29,662 bases of DNA from JAIVJN01 sp036732565 (GTDB lineage: Bacteria; Acidobacteriota; Vicinamibacteria; Vicinamibacterales; UBA2999). The DNA lies in the NCBI GenBank assembly GCA_036732565.1, contig DAINCF010000013.1:1-29662 (forward strand), given 5' to 3'. Of the stretch, positions 1 to 12,028 are shown piece by piece; positions within the stretch are counted from its first letter, which is position 1; each line of letters starts with the position of its first letter. The position numbers were made by a program, and so were the translations under genes. Below the pieces are notes generated by a model. It was not told the origin of the DNA, ran no database searches, and saw only the letters and a program-made list of their open reading frames with translations.

Positions 1-563
1 ATGATCCGCCCGACGGTGCGGACCGCCTCAGCGCCCGCGAGATGCCCGTGCGCGTCGTTCAACGACTTCAGTCGATCGAGGTCGAGCACGAGCAGCGCCA
101 GCGGGGTCTTCGCCGCGTGGGCGGTACGGACCATCCTCCGCAAGTGCTTCTCGAACGAGCGCAGGTTGTGCAGCCCGGTCAGGTCGTCCGTCATCGCGAG
201 TCGATGCAACTGACGCGCGTCGTTGGCCAGCCGGTCCGAGATGACGCCCACTGCGAGGAACACGGCAATCTGAAGGACGTCCGACTCCGCGTAGTGGAAG
301 GTCAGGGCGCGGGTGTTTGCCAGATGGTACAAGACGATGGCGGCGACGGCCGCAGCGAGGCCACCACGGCCGCGGAACCGAATCCCCGCAAAGATGATGG
401 GCAAATAGTAGAGATGCTGCACGGGGGCCGAGCCCGTCATCGAGTCCAGCGCGAAGATCAGGGACAACATGACCACGATCGCGAGGATTCCCCACGTCGT
501 CGACAGCGGAGGCTTCTCTGCGAAGTGGCTCCCCCGCGAGTGCCGAGCACCCGTCAGACGCAT
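1..563 (-). CDS. Membrane-anchored GGDEF (diguanylate cyclase-type) protein, C-terminus cut by window edge
   Basis: Reading leftward from the ATG at 563, 187 codons are visible before the window ends. Residues about 22-115 are hydrophobic and carry an LYYLPIIFAG-type segment, so this is a multi-pass membrane sensor region. A GGDEF domain begins near residue 124 with TDDLTGLHNLRSFEKHL and continues to LDLDRLKSLNDAHGH, residues 159-173. The Asp and Asn residues there match the metal and nucleotide contacts of diguanylate cyclases. The GG(D/E)EF signature itself lies beyond the edge, so catalytic competence cannot be judged. A TGA codon lies in frame 9 nt before the ATG, which makes this the first possible start. 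The gene follows the histidine kinase on the same strand after 193 bp. The inferred role is c-di-GMP synthesis at the inner membrane in response to an unknown signal. Confidence 0.85.
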   Translation of the reverse strand, partial: MRLTGARHSRGSHFAEKPPLSTTWGILAIVVMLSLIFALDSMTGSAPVQHLYYLPIIFAGIRFRGRGGLAAAVAAIVLYHLANTRALTFHYAESDVLQIAVFLAVGVISDRLANDARQLHRLAMTDDLTGLHNLRSFEKHLRRMVRTAHAAKTPLALLVLDLDRLKSLNDAHGHLAGAEAVRTVGRI

Positions 564-675
564 GGCCCTGTTTCAACGCAAGTTGCATACCCGCGCGATT
601 GGCCCCACGCACGAACGCGGATGCCCGCACGACGCGACGATTCGAGACTCGAGTGCGATAGACAGTGTGTGCCAC

Positions 676-703
676 TGCACAGCCACGCAGACGGAACTGT
701 GCA
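676..703. repeat. Short inverted repeat between kinase and GGDEF genes
   Basis: A perfect 7-bp inverted repeat, TGCACAG and CTGTGCA, is separated by 14 nt in the 193-bp gap between the kinase stop and the GGDEF start. It has no T-run, so a classical intrinsic terminator is not supported. It could be an operator or nothing. The rest of this gap shows no convincing gene. Confidence 0.25.
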
Positions 704-756
704 TCTGCCAACAGCCGCTCGAGCGCTCCGAGGCGGGGATCAGGTCGGACGCGCCA

Positions 757-2241
757 TCAGCTCGCGCGACGATGGCGTGGAACCCACACGTCGAGCGTCG
801 TGCCCTGCGCCGGCACCGAGTGCACCTGAATCGTCCCGTGCACCAGCCGCAGTCGTTCGCGCATGCTGACGAAGCCGAGACCGGGCTTGGTCTCGAGCCG
901 GCTGGGATCGAACCCCACGCCTTCGTCGGCAACGGTCAGGCGAACGCCGCCGTCGTCGGCTTTCACGTCGACGCGCGCCGCGCGCGCCTGACTGTGCTTG
1001 GCGATGTTGGCCAGGCCTTCCTCGGCGACGCGGAAGAGGCACAGCGCGACGTCGGAGGCGACGGGAGTCGGCAGCGGCGTGTGCGTGAACGCAATGGGAA
1101 TGGCGTAGCGGTCGGCACACTCGGTCACCAGCCGCTGCAGGGCGGGGATGATGCCCAGGTGATCGAGCATGGATGAGTGCAGCCGGTGCGACAGGCTGTG
1201 AATGTCGCTCGTGATCTCGCTGGTCTGTTGACGTACGTCTGCGAGCGCTGGCGCGACCTCCGCGGTCGATGGGTGCATGCGCAGCTGGTCGATGTTGATC
1301 GCGAGCAGGCCCAGCCGCTGGCTGACATGATCGTGGAGCTCGCGCCCGATCCGGCTGCGCTCTTCCTCCTGCGCGTGAATCAGTCGTCCCGCCAGATCTT
1401 CGAGCGCCTCCTCGTTGCGCTTGCGCTCGGTGATGTCGTTGTTGGTCTCGAGAATTCCTGAGGGTTGTCCTCGTCCATCTCGCTGGAGCGCCCATCGGCT
1501 GGCGACCACGAGCTTCATCCCGTCACGCCGCGTCTGAATCAGTTCGCCTTCCCAGCGGCCGACGCGGGTCAGCTCGCGCTCGATGTCGCGAAGCGGTGTG
1601 GGGAAGACCGTCTGCAACAGCTCGTGCGAGACGCGCGTCAACACCTCTTCGCGCGTCCAGCCATACTGCTCCTCGGCGCCTCGGTTCCAGAACGTGATCA
1701 CGTTGCTCATGTCGCGCACGAAGACCGTATCGTGCGTGAGATCGAGGAGGCTGGCCCGTTCTTGAAGCGCGGCTTCGGCGCGGCGGCGTTCGGCGATCTC
1801 CGCTTGCAGCCGCTCGTTGGTGTGCACGAGCTCGGCAGTACGCTCGCGGACCCTTGCTTCCATCTCGTCGTGCGCTTTCTGCAGCGACCGCTCGGCGCTC
1901 TTGCGCCCCGCGCTGGCCGCGGAGAAGGATGCCGCGAGCAGCCCGAACACCGCCATGCGCGGCAGGTGTGACACTTCAGGGGTGATGGTGTACAGCGGAG
2001 AACTGAAGTAGTAGTCGATGCCGAGGGTGGCGAGGGCCGACGCCACGATCCCCGAGGTCAGACCGCCGAACCAGGCGGCCACCACGACCGCCCCGAGCAA
2101 CACCGTGGTGGCGTCCAGCAGGTCGATCAGCAGGTCGGCCACCCACAGTCCGACCACGACCGAGAGCACCGCCACGCTGCATCGGAACACGAGGACACGC
2201 AGCCTGGAAGACGTGTCGTCCGGTGTGGGGTCGGCGGCCAT
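757..2241 (-). CDS. Membrane PAS sensor histidine kinase, HisKA_3 (NarX/DesK-like) type
   Basis: The protein has 494 residues from the chosen ATG. An N-terminal bundle of hydrophobic segments (about residues 17-110) resembles the DUF4118 sensor fold. It is followed by a charged coiled coil (about 113-160), a PAS domain (about 160-272, ending NNDITERKR), a HisKA_3 dimerisation domain with RELHDHV and phospho-acceptor His near residue 303, and a HATPase_c domain. In HATPase_c the N-box Asn is near 412, DEGVGFD near 439 and GLGF near 454. All catalytic motifs look intact. HisKA_3 kinases normally phosphorylate LuxR/NarL-type regulators, but none is present in this window. The ATG at 2241 was chosen because GAGG lies six bases upstream. 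A TTG 39 bases further out is open but has no ribosome site. It is transcribed divergently from the DUF4010 gene. The signal and the regulon are unknown. Confidence 0.92.
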   Translation of the reverse strand: MAADPTPDDTSSRLRVLVFRCSVAVLSVVVGLWVADLLIDLLDATTVLLGAVVVAAWFGGLTSGIVASALATLGIDYYFSSPLYTITPEVSHLPRMAVFGLLAASFSAASAGRKSAERSLQKAHDEMEARVRERTAELVHTNERLQAEIAERRRAEAALQERASLLDLTHDTVFVRDMSNVITFWNRGAEEQYGWTREEVLTRVSHELLQTVFPTPLRDIERELTRVGRWEGELIQTRRDGMKLVVASRWALQRDGRGQPSGILETNNDITERKRNEEALEDLAGRLIHAQEEERSRIGRELHDHVSQRLGLLAINIDQLRMHPSTAEVAPALADVRQQTSEITSDIHSLSHRLHSSMLDHLGIIPALQRLVTECADRYAIPIAFTHTPLPTPVASDVALCLFRVAEEGLANIAKHSQARAARVDVKADDGGVRLTVADEGVGFDPSRLETKPGLGFVSMRERLRLVHGTIQVHSVPAQGTTLDVWVPRHRRAS

Positions 2242-2300
2242 CTTCGACCTCATATTGTGCCATTGACTGTTGTAGGACAATCGTCCAGGCGAAACGGACG
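2242..2300. promoter_or_regulatory. Divergent intergenic region, kinase / DUF4010 protein
   Basis: Fifty-nine bases separate two divergent start codons, so promoters for both genes must lie here or inside the opposite gene. I see no convincing -35/-10 or -24/-12 pair by eye. Call by position only. Confidence 0.4.
2248..2251 (-). promoter_or_regulatory. Ribosome binding site deciding the kinase start
   Basis: GAGG on the minus strand is followed by six bases (TCGAAG) and the ATG at 2241. Neither the upstream ATG at 2253 nor the TTG at 2280 has a comparable site. Confidence 0.6.
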
Positions 2301-3584
2301 ATGAATCCCGCAGTAAACATCGACACGGTCTGGAACTTTGCCACGGCGCTGTTGATCGGGGCGTTGATCGGCATCGAGCGCGAGAAGCGCAAGATCGAGG
2401 ACGGCGACTCCGCCACTGCCGGGCTGCGGACCTTCATCCTGTTCGCGCAGGTCGGCGCCATGGCCGGCTGGCTGTCTCAGGTCACGAACATGCCATGGCT
2501 CCTCGTCAGCGGCCTCGTGGCCGTGGCGGTGCCCGTGGTGGCGGGCTACGTGCTCGAGGCGCGCGCGACGTCGAGCCAGCTGGGCCTCACGACGGAGGTC
2601 GCGGCGATCGCCACCTATCTTCTTGGGGCGATGGCCACGCTTGGCCAGACCGAGCTCGCTGTCGGTCTCGCGATTGCCACGGCAGCGGTGCTGGCCTACA
2701 AGCAGCCGCTACACGGCGCCGTGGCCAAGTTGGCATGGGACGACGTGTTCGCGGGGCTGCGGCTGCTGATTGCGTCCTTTATCGTGCTGCCGCTGCTGCC
2801 CGACCGCGCCCTCGATCCCTGGGGCGCGCTCAATCCCTCGGCGATGTGGCTGCAGGTGCTGTTGATCTCAGGCTTGTCGCTGGTGGGCTACGCGGCGACG
2901 CGTGGCCTGGGAAGTGACAAAGGCGTCGCACTCACCGCCATCACGGGTGGGCTCGTCTCCTCGACGGCCGTCACCCTCTCGTTCGTCCAGCAAAGCCGTG
3001 AGCGCGCCGCCGCGGGGGCCCACTACGCGCTGGCCAGCGGCATCATCCTCGCGTGGTGCATCATGTTCGCCCGCGTCATCATCGAGGTGTTCGTCGTCAA
3101 TCGCGCCCTCGTCATGTCGGTCCTGGTGCCGTTCGCGGCAATGGAAGTCGTAGCTTGCGTGTTCGCCTGGATCTACTTTCGCCGCCATGCTGCGACGGCA
3201 AGCGAGGCGTCATCGGTCGGACACGACCTGGCGGTAGAGAATCCGTTCAGCTTGACCGCGGCGGCGAAGTTCGCCGCGTTCTTCTCGATCGTGCTGCTGA
3301 TGGTGAAGGTGGTCCAACAGACCATGCCAGCCGGAAGCATCTACGTCGTGGCCGCGCTCGCCGGTCTCACGGACGTCGATGCGATCGCGCTGTCGATGGC
3401 GGAGCTCGCGAAGCAAGGCGATGCCGGCGTCGCGGCCAACGCGATCGTCGTCGCGGCCGTCACGAACACTCTCGTGAAGTGCGGCATGGTCCTGGTGCTC
3501 GGCGCCCCGGCGCTGAGACCACCGCTCGTGATTGCGACGGCGATCATCCTGGCAGCTGGCGTCGGTGTCATGGCTAGCATCTGA
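2301..3584 (+). CDS. MgtC/SapB family membrane protein with DUF4010 domain
   Basis: The protein has 427 residues. It starts MNPAVNIDTVWNFA and runs into LLIGALIGIEREKR (about residues 17-30), the signature start of MgtC/SapB-like proteins. The remainder is almost entirely hydrophobic helices, with a DUF4010-type C-terminal half from about residue 180 that includes TAITGGLVSSTAVTLSF and GLTDVDAIALSMAE. This N-MgtC plus C-DUF4010 pairing is a standard family of inner-membrane proteins of unknown transport role. An open frame extends upstream to 2223 but would overlap the kinase start, and its residues do not look membrane-like. The ATG at 2301 has only a weak GGA upstream. The gene converges with the TonB receptor gene across a gap of about 104 bp. 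No specific substrate can be inferred. Confidence 0.88.
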   Translation: MNPAVNIDTVWNFATALLIGALIGIEREKRKIEDGDSATAGLRTFILFAQVGAMAGWLSQVTNMPWLLVSGLVAVAVPVVAGYVLEARATSSQLGLTTEVAAIATYLLGAMATLGQTELAVGLAIATAAVLAYKQPLHGAVAKLAWDDVFAGLRLLIASFIVLPLLPDRALDPWGALNPSAMWLQVLLISGLSLVGYAATRGLGSDKGVALTAITGGLVSSTAVTLSFVQQSRERAAAGAHYALASGIILAWCIMFARVIIEVFVVNRALVMSVLVPFAAMEVVACVFAWIYFRRHAATASEASSVGHDLAVENPFSLTAAAKFAAFFSIVLLMVKVVQQTMPAGSIYVVAALAGLTDVDAIALSMAELAKQGDAGVAANAIVVAAVTNTLVKCGMVLVLGAPALRPPLVIATAIILAAGVGVMASI

Positions 3585-3688
3585 CACTGGCTTGACGATA
3601 ATCCCGCTGTAGACCCGGCCGCTCTGTCAAAGGGCGCCCAACGGTACGAATCTGCGCGTGGAGGCCCCTTTACGGGCACCTGGATGGC

Positions 3689-6600
3689 TTACCAGGCGAC
3701 GCGCGCGAGAATCTGCAGCGTGCGCGCAAACCCAATCTGATCGCGAATCTGGCCGAAGCTCGCATCGCCGAACAGTGTGCTCGGGCCGCGCAGATCGGCG
3801 TGATTGAACAGGTTGATCACCTCGAGCCTGATTGAGAGCGTTGCGTGGCCAAGCGATTGGTTTTTCTGGAGCGCCACATCCCACGATTGCCGAACTGGTG
3901 TCCGTACGCGTCCGTCGGCACGCGGGGTGTTGCCGAAGGTGAACGGTGCGGCTTGGGACCACGCAGAGGGATTCAGCCACCGAATGCAGCCGCACGCAGG
4001 GTCGTACCCCGCTTCGAAATCGTCGTTCAGTTGGGGAGTTACACCCGACACGACGTTCGGACGCTGGCTGCTGCCGAAGAGACCAGAGTTGTTGGGGCTC
4101 TGCTGGACGCTGATCGGGAAGCCGCTTTGGTACATGCCGACCGCGCTCACCGTCCATCCCCATGGCAGGCCGACGCTCGCGGTGATGTTCAGGCGATGCG
4201 GGATGTCGAGCGCCGAGAGGCCATACTCGCGCTCCACATCGTAGTTGTCGAGAATCGTCGACCCACCTCCAAACGATCCGCTGCTTTCGTGGAATTGAGT
4301 GTCGCGCAGCCGACTCCAAGTGTAGTTTGCCGACGCACCCCATCGGCCGCGCATCCGCCGATCGCCGCTGAGGGTCACCGCCTGATAGCGCGAGCGCGCG
4401 ACCGTCGTGCGGGCCATGGAGACGGTGTCGAATTGCGGATAGGGACGCAGCAGCTGGCCTCGCGCGATCGTCGCCCCGGACAGGATGCCCACGCCGAGCG
4501 GCGTGCCCAAGAACGGGTTCACGACCGGCTCCTGCAGTGCCGAGCCGAGCGCGACATACCGCGGATCGAGCTGGTTGATGTTGATCGAACCGCCGTTGGC
4601 GCCGCCGACCATGAGGTGCTCGCCGCGTGCCCCGAGATAGGCGGCACCGACCGTCCAGGCCCCGCCGAGCTCGCGATGCAGATCGACCGAGTAGCGATGC
4701 ACGTGCGGGAGCCGGCTCCGTGGATCGGTGAAGTCGATGTCGCCTCCGACGCCGGTCAATGCGCCGAGGCTGTTGCCGACCGGCTGTTGGATGCCGTTGG
4801 GGTAGGGGTTCGTCATCGAGCACGTCGCGCACGGCACGAACGGATTGCCCGCGGTCGCGACGTAGCTCGTCGCCTGCGAGTATCCCCGCGTGCCAGCCGC
4901 GATGGATTGCGCTGGCCCCCAGAACAACCCGTAGCCGCCGCGCAGCGTCGTCCGATCGTCCAGCGCATACGCCGCGCCGAGCCGTGGCGCGAGCTGCCGC
5001 GGGTTCGGATCGCCCGCGTGCGTTGGTGCACCGTTGACGCCGGCGTACACGAGGCCACCGGTCAGCGCGAGCGGCGTGCCGTCGGGCCGCGTGCCACCCA
5101 CTTGAATCGGAAAGGGTTGGTCGAAGGCCCAGCCCGCCGTCATGTGATTGGAGCGCTCGCGAAGTCCAGTTTCGAACTCGTAGCGAAGACCGGCGTTCAC
5201 CGTCAGCTTCGGCGTCAGACGGATATCGTCCTGCACGAAGCCGCTCCAGTAGTGCAGATAGGCGTCGCTCGGTTCGCCGACGTTGATCGACCCGTTCGTC
5301 GGATAGCCGAGCAGAAAGCTCGCGAACGCATCACCGGTTCCGGCCGTGGGCGTGTTGGGGTTCGGTCCAAACGTGAAATCGCGCGTGAAGCCATAGCCGC
5401 CGCTGCCGCCCGGGTGACTGAGTCGGACGCCGGTCGATCGGAAATCGCCACCGATGCGCACCGTGTGCCGCCCGAGCAGCGTGGTCACGGTCGAACTGAC
5501 AATCTGGGAGTAGTAGTTCGCCGTGTCGTCTTCGCGCCCAGCCAAGAACAGGCCGCCGCGGCCGTAGTCGCTCACGTTGATGCCGGGGAACGTCGACACG
5601 GGCACGATGGCCCGGAACGCGGGATCGAATCCGAGCTGCGCCGGATCGAACGATGCCGCGCGGCTATCGTCGAGAAAGCGCGTCAGGCCGTAGCGCATCG
5701 CGACGGTGGTGCGATCGGATGGCGTCCAGATGGTGTTGAGCGCAAGCACGTGTGTGCGCCGGACCAACGCGCCCTCGCCAGGGTCGGCAGGGTTCTCGAA
5801 CAGCCTCTTTCCGAAGAACCGCGAGTCGGGCTCGGTCGACCCATACCATGCGTACAAACCCGACGTCGTGACGCGATCGCTCCAGCGGTGCGTCACTTTG
5901 CCCGTGACCTGATCGGCGGCATCTCTCACGCCCGCCGTGGCAGTTCGTGATTTGCCGGACGTTGGCAGTGGGACGTGCGCCAGCATCGCCTGCGCGACCG
6001 GGTTCAAGCGATCGCTGGGGATGCGATTTCCCGGAAAGGGATCGCGAATGAGCCGGGTCGGATCGGCGGGATCGGGCCTTGTCGTCAGCGGGTCGTAGAT
6101 CGTGACGTCTGACTGCGAGAAGTCGCCGCGTCGCTCGGCCTCCGTCGGCAGGGTCTGGACCGTGTTCCGTTGCACTTCGGTGCGATAACCTTCGGTGCTG
6201 GCCCAGAAGAAGGTGCGATTCTCGACGATCGGACCCCCGACGGATCCACCATACAAGTGGTAGAAGGTATCGGCCTTCGGCACGTCGCTCTTCTCGGCGA
6301 AGAACAGACCGCTCGTGCCCCAACCCGGTCGGTTCTGGTACAGACCGCTGCCGTGCCACGCGTTCGATCCCGATCGCGTGGTGACGTTGAAAACGCCACC
6401 CGAGGTGCGTCCGATTTCCGCGTCGTACGCGCTCACCTGCAGGCGCATCTCCTCGACCGCTTCGAGGCTGGGAATGAACACCGCACGATTGATCAGGTCG
6501 ACGATCGGCACGCCGTCGATGGTGTAGCTGTTGCCGCGGCGTAGACCCCCGCCAATGGAGACCAACGCGTTGTTGCCTTGGTCCTGCTGTCGGGTGAATT

Positions 6601-7114
6601 CCGGATTCCCCGTCGAGATCACCGTCGGCGTGTGAGTCGAGAAGAGAAAGACGTTGCGACCCGATGTCGGCAACACCTGCAGCCGCTGACGATCGATCAG
6701 TGTGCTCACCGAGGCATTCGATCGATCGACGATCGGTATCGAAGCTTCGACCCTGACCTGTTCGGCGATGTCGCCGGGCTCCAGCTTGACGTCGCTGGTC
6801 ATGAACGTCTGCGTGCCGACAGTGAGGCCCGTACGCTGATGGACCTTGTAACCGGGCACCGAGACGCGCAGTGTGTAGGTGCCGGGGAGTACGCTCGCGA
6901 AGACGTAATCGCCGCGTTCATTGCTGGAAGTGACGCGGATCTGACCGGTGGCCTCTTCGATGATCTCTACGGCCGCGGATGGAATCACGCCGCCGGCATC
7001 CGTGATGGTGCCGCGGACACCACCCTGGTAGGTCTGGCCGGTCGCGGGACGAGCGGCCGACCCAAATAGACAGATGAAGATGAGCACTTGTATCGCGGTT
7101 CGGAGACACACCAT
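3689..7114 (-). CDS. Oar-like TonB-dependent receptor with N-terminal carboxypeptidase-regulatory domain
   Basis: The outer-membrane protein has 1141 residues. A signal peptide occupies about residues 1-27 (hydrophobic core IQVLIFICLFGSAA, then ATGQ). A carboxypeptidase-regulatory-like beta-sandwich follows at about 28-115 (GGVRGTITDAGGVIPSAAVEI to LPGTYTLRVSVPGY). A plug domain follows at about 120-240, with ISIGGGLRRGNSYTIDGVPI-like sequence near residues 185-205. A long 22-strand-type barrel fills the rest. It ends in ...ARVAW, an aromatic last residue as expected for an outer-membrane barrel. Length and order match the Oar-like receptors that are greatly expanded in Acidobacteriota. Such proteins import large or bulky substrates with TonB energy, but the substrate here is unknown. 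The start is the ATG at 7114, without an evident ribosome site. It is transcribed divergently from the propeller regulator, the likely controller. Confidence 0.93.
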   Translation of the reverse strand: MVCLRTAIQVLIFICLFGSAARPATGQTYQGGVRGTITDAGGVIPSAAVEIIEEATGQIRVTSSNERGDYVFASVLPGTYTLRVSVPGYKVHQRTGLTVGTQTFMTSDVKLEPGDIAEQVRVEASIPIVDRSNASVSTLIDRQRLQVLPTSGRNVFLFSTHTPTVISTGNPEFTRQQDQGNNALVSIGGGLRRGNSYTIDGVPIVDLINRAVFIPSLEAVEEMRLQVSAYDAEIGRTSGGVFNVTTRSGSNAWHGSGLYQNRPGWGTSGLFFAEKSDVPKADTFYHLYGGSVGGPIVENRTFFWASTEGYRTEVQRNTVQTLPTEAERRGDFSQSDVTIYDPLTTRPDPADPTRLIRDPFPGNRIPSDRLNPVAQAMLAHVPLPTSGKSRTATAGVRDAADQVTGKVTHRWSDRVTTSGLYAWYGSTEPDSRFFGKRLFENPADPGEGALVRRTHVLALNTIWTPSDRTTVAMRYGLTRFLDDSRAASFDPAQLGFDPAFRAIVPVSTFPGINVSDYGRGGLFLAGREDDTANYYSQIVSSTVTTLLGRHTVRIGGDFRSTGVRLSHPGGSGGYGFTRDFTFGPNPNTPTAGTGDAFASFLLGYPTNGSINVGEPSDAYLHYWSGFVQDDIRLTPKLTVNAGLRYEFETGLRERSNHMTAGWAFDQPFPIQVGGTRPDGTPLALTGGLVYAGVNGAPTHAGDPNPRQLAPRLGAAYALDDRTTLRGGYGLFWGPAQSIAAGTRGYSQATSYVATAGNPFVPCATCSMTNPYPNGIQQPVGNSLGALTGVGGDIDFTDPRSRLPHVHRYSVDLHRELGGAWTVGAAYLGARGEHLMVGGANGGSININQLDPRYVALGSALQEPVVNPFLGTPLGVGILSGATIARGQLLRPYPQFDTVSMARTTVARSRYQAVTLSGDRRMRGRWGASANYTWSRLRDTQFHESSGSFGGGSTILDNYDVEREYGLSALDIPHRLNITASVGLPWGWTVSAVGMYQSGFPISVQQSPNNSGLFGSSQRPNVVSGVTPQLNDDFEAGYDPACGCIRWLNPSAWSQAAPFTFGNTPRADGRVRTPVRQSWDVALQKNQSLGHATLSIRLEVINLFNHADLRGPSTLFGDASFGQIRDQIGFARTLQILARVAW

Positions 7115-7228
7115 TGGCGCGTGAGCTTATCATTCGACTCGCTCATGACACTCCACTCGAAAACCAGCTCGCCTTGACGGCCATTCGATCTTGAGTTACA
7201 ACACGAGCCGTTCTCGCATCGGCTGTTG
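7115..7228. promoter_or_regulatory. Divergent promoter region, TonB receptor / propeller-sigma54 regulator
   Basis: This 114-bp gap sits between divergent starts. The regulator ends in a Fis-type DNA-binding domain, so its operator could lie here. A small dyad TGAGC (7122-7126) and GCTCA (7141-7145) is visible. I checked both strands for GG-N10-GC, the sigma-54 spacing, and found no match. Any sigma-54 promoter for the receptor is therefore not evident, and the assignment is by position only. Confidence 0.45.
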
Positions 7229-10980
<3,752 letters not shown>

Positions 10981-10987
<7 letters not shown>

Positions 10988-11281
10988 TTCCGCACGAAGG
11001 TTCCCCACAGGCGTTCCGGACGTCGGTTCCGCACGAAGGTTCGGTTCCACAACGAAGGTTCGGTTCCACAACGAAGGTTCCAAACGGGTGTTCTGTTCCA
11101 CGCAAAGGTTCCGAACGCTTGTTTGAACCCTCGTTTGAACCTCGTGTGGAACCGCACCTCCGTGAGGAACTACTGTCCGGAACCGAACCCTTGTGGGCCA
11201 CGTGCGTGCGGAACCTCCGTGAGGAACCTCCGTGAGGAACCTCCGTGAGGAACCTCCGTGAGGAACCCTCGTGTGGAACTG
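10981..11281. repeat. Convergent (inverted) array of 13-bp repeats, array A
   Basis: The left half (about 10986-11123) holds imperfect units of GTTCCNNACGAAG. The right half (about 11125-11281) holds units of its reverse complement, CTCCGTGAGGAAC. Four right-hand units are identical and contiguous at 11215-11266, followed by a degenerate fifth to 11279. The halves can pair as a long hairpin. The clearest match is 10981-11000 with 11157-11176, 18 of 20 positions, and it includes the regulator's TAG stop at 10985-10987. A 13-bp period cannot encode a repeating peptide in one frame, which argues against a gene here. The same family recurs at 24098-24366. Confidence 0.85.
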
Positions 11282-11316
11282 TCTCAGTAGCTGTCCCTGA
11301 CACACCCCTGGCACAC

Positions 11317-11332
11317 CGTGGCACGTGCCACG
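11317..11332. repeat. 16-bp perfect palindrome
   Basis: CGTGGCACGTGCCACG is self-complementary over all 16 bases. It sits in the gene-free stretch between array A and the ankyrin gene. It could be a dimeric-regulator operator for the ankyrin/giant-protein operon, 268 bp upstream of the ankyrin start. That is a guess from symmetry and location. Confidence 0.4.
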
Positions 11333-11476
11333 TGCACATCCCCGCGCCTGTGACAGCGCGTGCACATCGCTTTCAAACCCAGTGATATCAGCGCGTTACG
11401 GCTCGCACGGCTGAGGCGGAACGGCTGTTGCCTTTGATCCGGCCGCGGGCACCTGTCGGCGGCCTGTCTCGCTGTA

Positions 11477-11598
11477 GCACCGAAGGTGCGAAAGCGGAGC
11501 CTGTCTCGCCGGCTGTTCGCCGTCTTGTCCGCCCTCGCGCGGAAGCGCGAAGGCGGAAGCGCCGGGCGCGAAGGCGGGAGGTGCGAAGGCGGAAAGCG
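11477..11598 (+). repeat. Cluster of GCGAAGGCGGAA-type direct repeats in the ankyrin gene leader
   Basis: Four related copies are seen: 11486-11500 (GTGCGAAAGCGGAGC), 11545-11560 (GCGCGAAGGCGGAAGC), 11566-11581 (GCGCGAAGGCGGGAGG) and 11581-11598 (GTGCGAAGGCGGAAAGCG). A small hairpin GCACC-gaa-GGTGC (11477-11489) leads into the first copy. The last copy supplies the purine-rich stretch just before the ankyrin ATG at 11600, so it may double as the ribosome binding site. The rest of 11333-11476 shows nothing I can assign. Confidence 0.6.
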
Positions 11599-11599
11599 A

Positions 11600-12028
11600 A
11601 TGGAGCGCGTGAAAGAGCTGATCGATGCCGCGGCTTCGGGCGAGCTGTTGACGGTGCGGGCGCTGCTGGGTGTTGGCGCCAACCCGAGCGGGACAGACGA
11701 GGCCGGCTGGTTCCCATTGCTCGTTGCCGCCATCGGTGGATCGCGCGAGCTGGTCGAAGCGCTGCTCGATGCGGGCGCGGATGTGAACGCGCGGGCGGCG
11801 GACGGATCGACGGCGTTGATGAAGGCCACGCTCTGGCGCCATGTGGACATCGTCCGGCTGCTGTTGTCGCGCGGCGCAGACGTACACCTGGGCGACGAGC
11901 GCGGATGGACCGCGTTGGGCATCGCGAGGCACTTCGATCACCGAGAGCTGGTGGATCTCCTCGGGCGATACGCGATGACACGACACAAAGACGCTGGTGG
12001 GCACGAGTTGGCCGGACACGGCGAATGA
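11600..12028 (+). CDS. Small ankyrin-repeat protein
   Basis: The protein has 142 residues and no signal peptide or membrane segment, so it is probably cytoplasmic. About four ankyrin repeats are visible. They start with MERVKELIDAAASGELLTVR, and typical repeat features follow: ELVEALLDAGADVNARAADG, STALMKATLWRHVDIVRLLL and GWTALGIARHFDHRELVDLL. Ankyrin repeats mediate protein-protein contacts, and no catalytic function is implied. The frame is open upstream to 11486, but that extension would only translate the GCGAAGGCGGAA repeats into a low-complexity RREGG-like tail. The ATG at 11600, with GGCGGAAAG before it, is therefore preferred. Its TGA overlaps the ATG of the giant secreted protein gene (ATGA at 12025-12028), which implies translational coupling and an operon. 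The partner protein is unknown. Confidence 0.82.
   Translation: MERVKELIDAAASGELLTVRALLGVGANPSGTDEAGWFPLLVAAIGGSRELVEALLDAGADVNARAADGSTALMKATLWRHVDIVRLLLSRGADVHLGDERGWTALGIARHFDHRELVDLLGRYAMTRHKDAGGHELAGHGE

Noticed and set aside
28..711. Minus-strand frame overlapping the GGDEF gene
   Set aside because: Frame-shifted shadow. The GGDEF motifs are in another minus frame starting at 563.
3661..3681. Possible terminator stem between the convergent DUF4010 and receptor genes
   Set aside because: AGGCCCC and GGGCACCT pair only imperfectly and no T-run follows on either side.
3845..5950. Open frame of 701 codons antisense to the TonB receptor
   Set aside because: Arg/Ala/His-rich shadow of a GC-rich gene. 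The opposite strand encodes a complete, well-motifed receptor.
11308..11323. Sigma-54-like TGGCAC...GGCA sequence upstream of the ankyrin gene
   Set aside because: The GG and GC elements are separated by nine bases, not ten, and sigma-54 promoters are strict about that spacing.
11428..12024. Extension of the giant protein's frame 199 codons upstream of its ATG
   Set aside because: It overlaps the ankyrin gene, is Arg-rich, and would place the signal peptide deep inside the protein.
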